In this document: positions 63,505 through 64,000 of the stretch, in pieces
Layout: every line of letters begins with the position of its first letter
How positions within the stretch are numbered: position 1 is the stretch's first letter
Source of the DNA: Mycobacterium sp. 236(2023)
Lineage (GTDB): Bacteria > Actinomycetota > Actinomycetes > Mycobacteriales > Mycobacteriaceae
Length of the DNA: 64,000 nt
NCBI RefSeq assembly: GCF_029623955.1
Contig: NZ_JARSBP010000001.1
Span: 124,001-188,000 of the forward strand
Direction of reading: 5' to 3'
Notes under the pieces: model-generated
Seen by the model: only the letters and a program-made list of their open reading frames with translations
Told to the model about the DNA's origin: nothing
Databases searched by the model: none
Position numbers and translations under genes: made by a program

Positions 63505-64000
63505 TCACGGCCGTCCGCGCTTGCGGGGCGGCTTGCGTGTCGGGTCCACGACGATCCCGGCGGCCACCTCGAGGTCGTGCAGTGCGGGCTCGATCTGGTC
63601 GGCCAGGTCGGCGATGTCGCTGGCGATCTCCGGCGTGGTGATGAACCCGAAGTCGATCCAGCCGCAGTAGCTGAAGCACGTCACGTTCAGGGCGACGTCG
63701 AACAGCAGCGGCCCGAGCGGCATGAGGTGCTCGACGCGTGCGCCGCCGAGGTAGAGCGGGAAGGTTGGCCCGGGCACATTGCTGATGACGACGTTCATCG
63801 GCGCGATGTTGCTGCCGATCCCGCTCGCGGCGTACGCCCGCGACGCGAGCGCGAGCAAGCCCGGGGGTGTGGTCTCGGTGTAGCCCATGATCTGATGCGC
63901 GGTAAGGGCTTTCGTCATCTCCTTGGCGCCTTGCGTATAGGAGTAGATCGCCTTGATGCGCTCAGCCGGATCGGCAACGTCGGTGGCGAGCACCACTGTC
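63505..64000 (-). CDS. WS/DGAT family acyltransferase, 5' part outside window
   Basis: The C-terminal 164 residues or so of a wax ester synthase/diacylglycerol acyltransferase. The segment [20 protein letters not shown], then [20 protein letters not shown] and the final helix, are typical of the DUF1298 domain. The frame is open to the window edge; the HHxxxDG active site would be upstream. The enzyme makes triacylglycerol from diacylglycerol and acyl-CoA. The tail is basic and Pro-rich ([10 protein letters not shown]). Confidence 0.88.
   Translation of the reverse strand, partial: TVVLATDVADPAERIKAIYSYTQGAKEMTKALTAHQIMGYTETTPPGLLALASRAYAASGIGSNIAPMNVVISNVPGPTFPLYLGGARVEHLMPLGPLLFDVALNVTCFSYCGWIDFGFITTPEIASDIADLADQIEPALHDLEVAAGIVVDPTRKPPRKRGRP

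Overview
The window is high-GC, very densely packed DNA from a mycobacterium, most likely a rapidly growing non-tuberculous species (Mycolicibacterium-like). The diagnostic signs are a complete trehalose polyphleate (TPP) locus (pks, papA3, mmpL10, fadD23, pe), an Sdh1-type succinate dehydrogenase, AAC(2')-I, a LysE/LysG pair, WS/DGAT, and a gene order that from memory parallels much of the M. tuberculosis Rv0247c-Rv0265c block (sdh1, nirBD, sirohydrochlorin chelatase, HemD-regulator fusion, aac, pxpC/pxpB, iron-binding lipoprotein). GTG starts and 1-10 nt start/stop overlaps are common, which helped fix starts and reveal small genes.

Layout. 1-19.6 kb: a truncated TspO gene, then the TPP locus. 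A 3657-residue bimodular PKS (minus strand) faces papA3-mmpL10-fadD23-pe (plus strand), with a Sap/GAP-family membrane protein after it. 19.6-23.6 kb: flavin reductase-like protein, a 53-aa helical protein, rhodanese, acyl-CoA dehydrogenase, an Lrp/AsnC regulator, and a strange 158-aa protein made of six 12-residue repeats followed by a 14-fold Cys-x-x array. It sits 7 nt behind sdhB. 23.6-27.6 kb: sdh1 operon (a small leader gene, then sdhC, sdhA, sdhB). 27.7-32.8 kb: a PEP-mutase-family enzyme, then a compact Asp23/AmaP-type envelope stress locus: ECF sigma factor overlapping an Asp23-like gene, universal stress protein, and a divergent seven-gene operon with three Asp23-type proteins, a mini J-domain-like protein, a DUF2273-like peptide and two AmaP-like membrane proteins. 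CRP-like palindromes lie in this region.

32.8-39.4 kb: a diguanylate cyclase, nirBD, a DosR-box ferredoxin gene, and sirohydrochlorin chelatase with a HemD/winged-helix fusion. Together these give nitrite assimilation plus its sirohaem supply and possible control. 39.5-45.9 kb (minus strand): aac(2')-I, 5-oxoprolinase subunits C and B, a queuosine-precursor transporter, an iron-siderophore binding lipoprotein, a YeiH-family exporter with a 40-aa membrane partner, a Pro-rich secreted protein and LysE. 46.2-54.5 kb: small secreted protein, DUF5718 protein, SDR/TetR pair, two secreted serine hydrolases (one a cutinase), an FMO-like enzyme and a second diguanylate cyclase. 54.6-61.5 kb: lysG, then cobalamin genes cobF-cobQ-cobK-cobU on plus and cobM-bluB on minus, with nei2 and a 99-aa protein between. 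61.5-64 kb: TetR-amidohydrolase unit and the 3' part of a WS/DGAT gene.

The best candidates for something undescribed are the repeat/poly-Cys protein in the sdh1 operon, and the ECF sigma/Asp23 locus in which an Asp23-like protein occupies the usual anti-sigma position and a mini HPD (J-domain-like) gene is embedded. No rRNA, tRNA, CRISPR array, insertion sequence or phage gene was seen.
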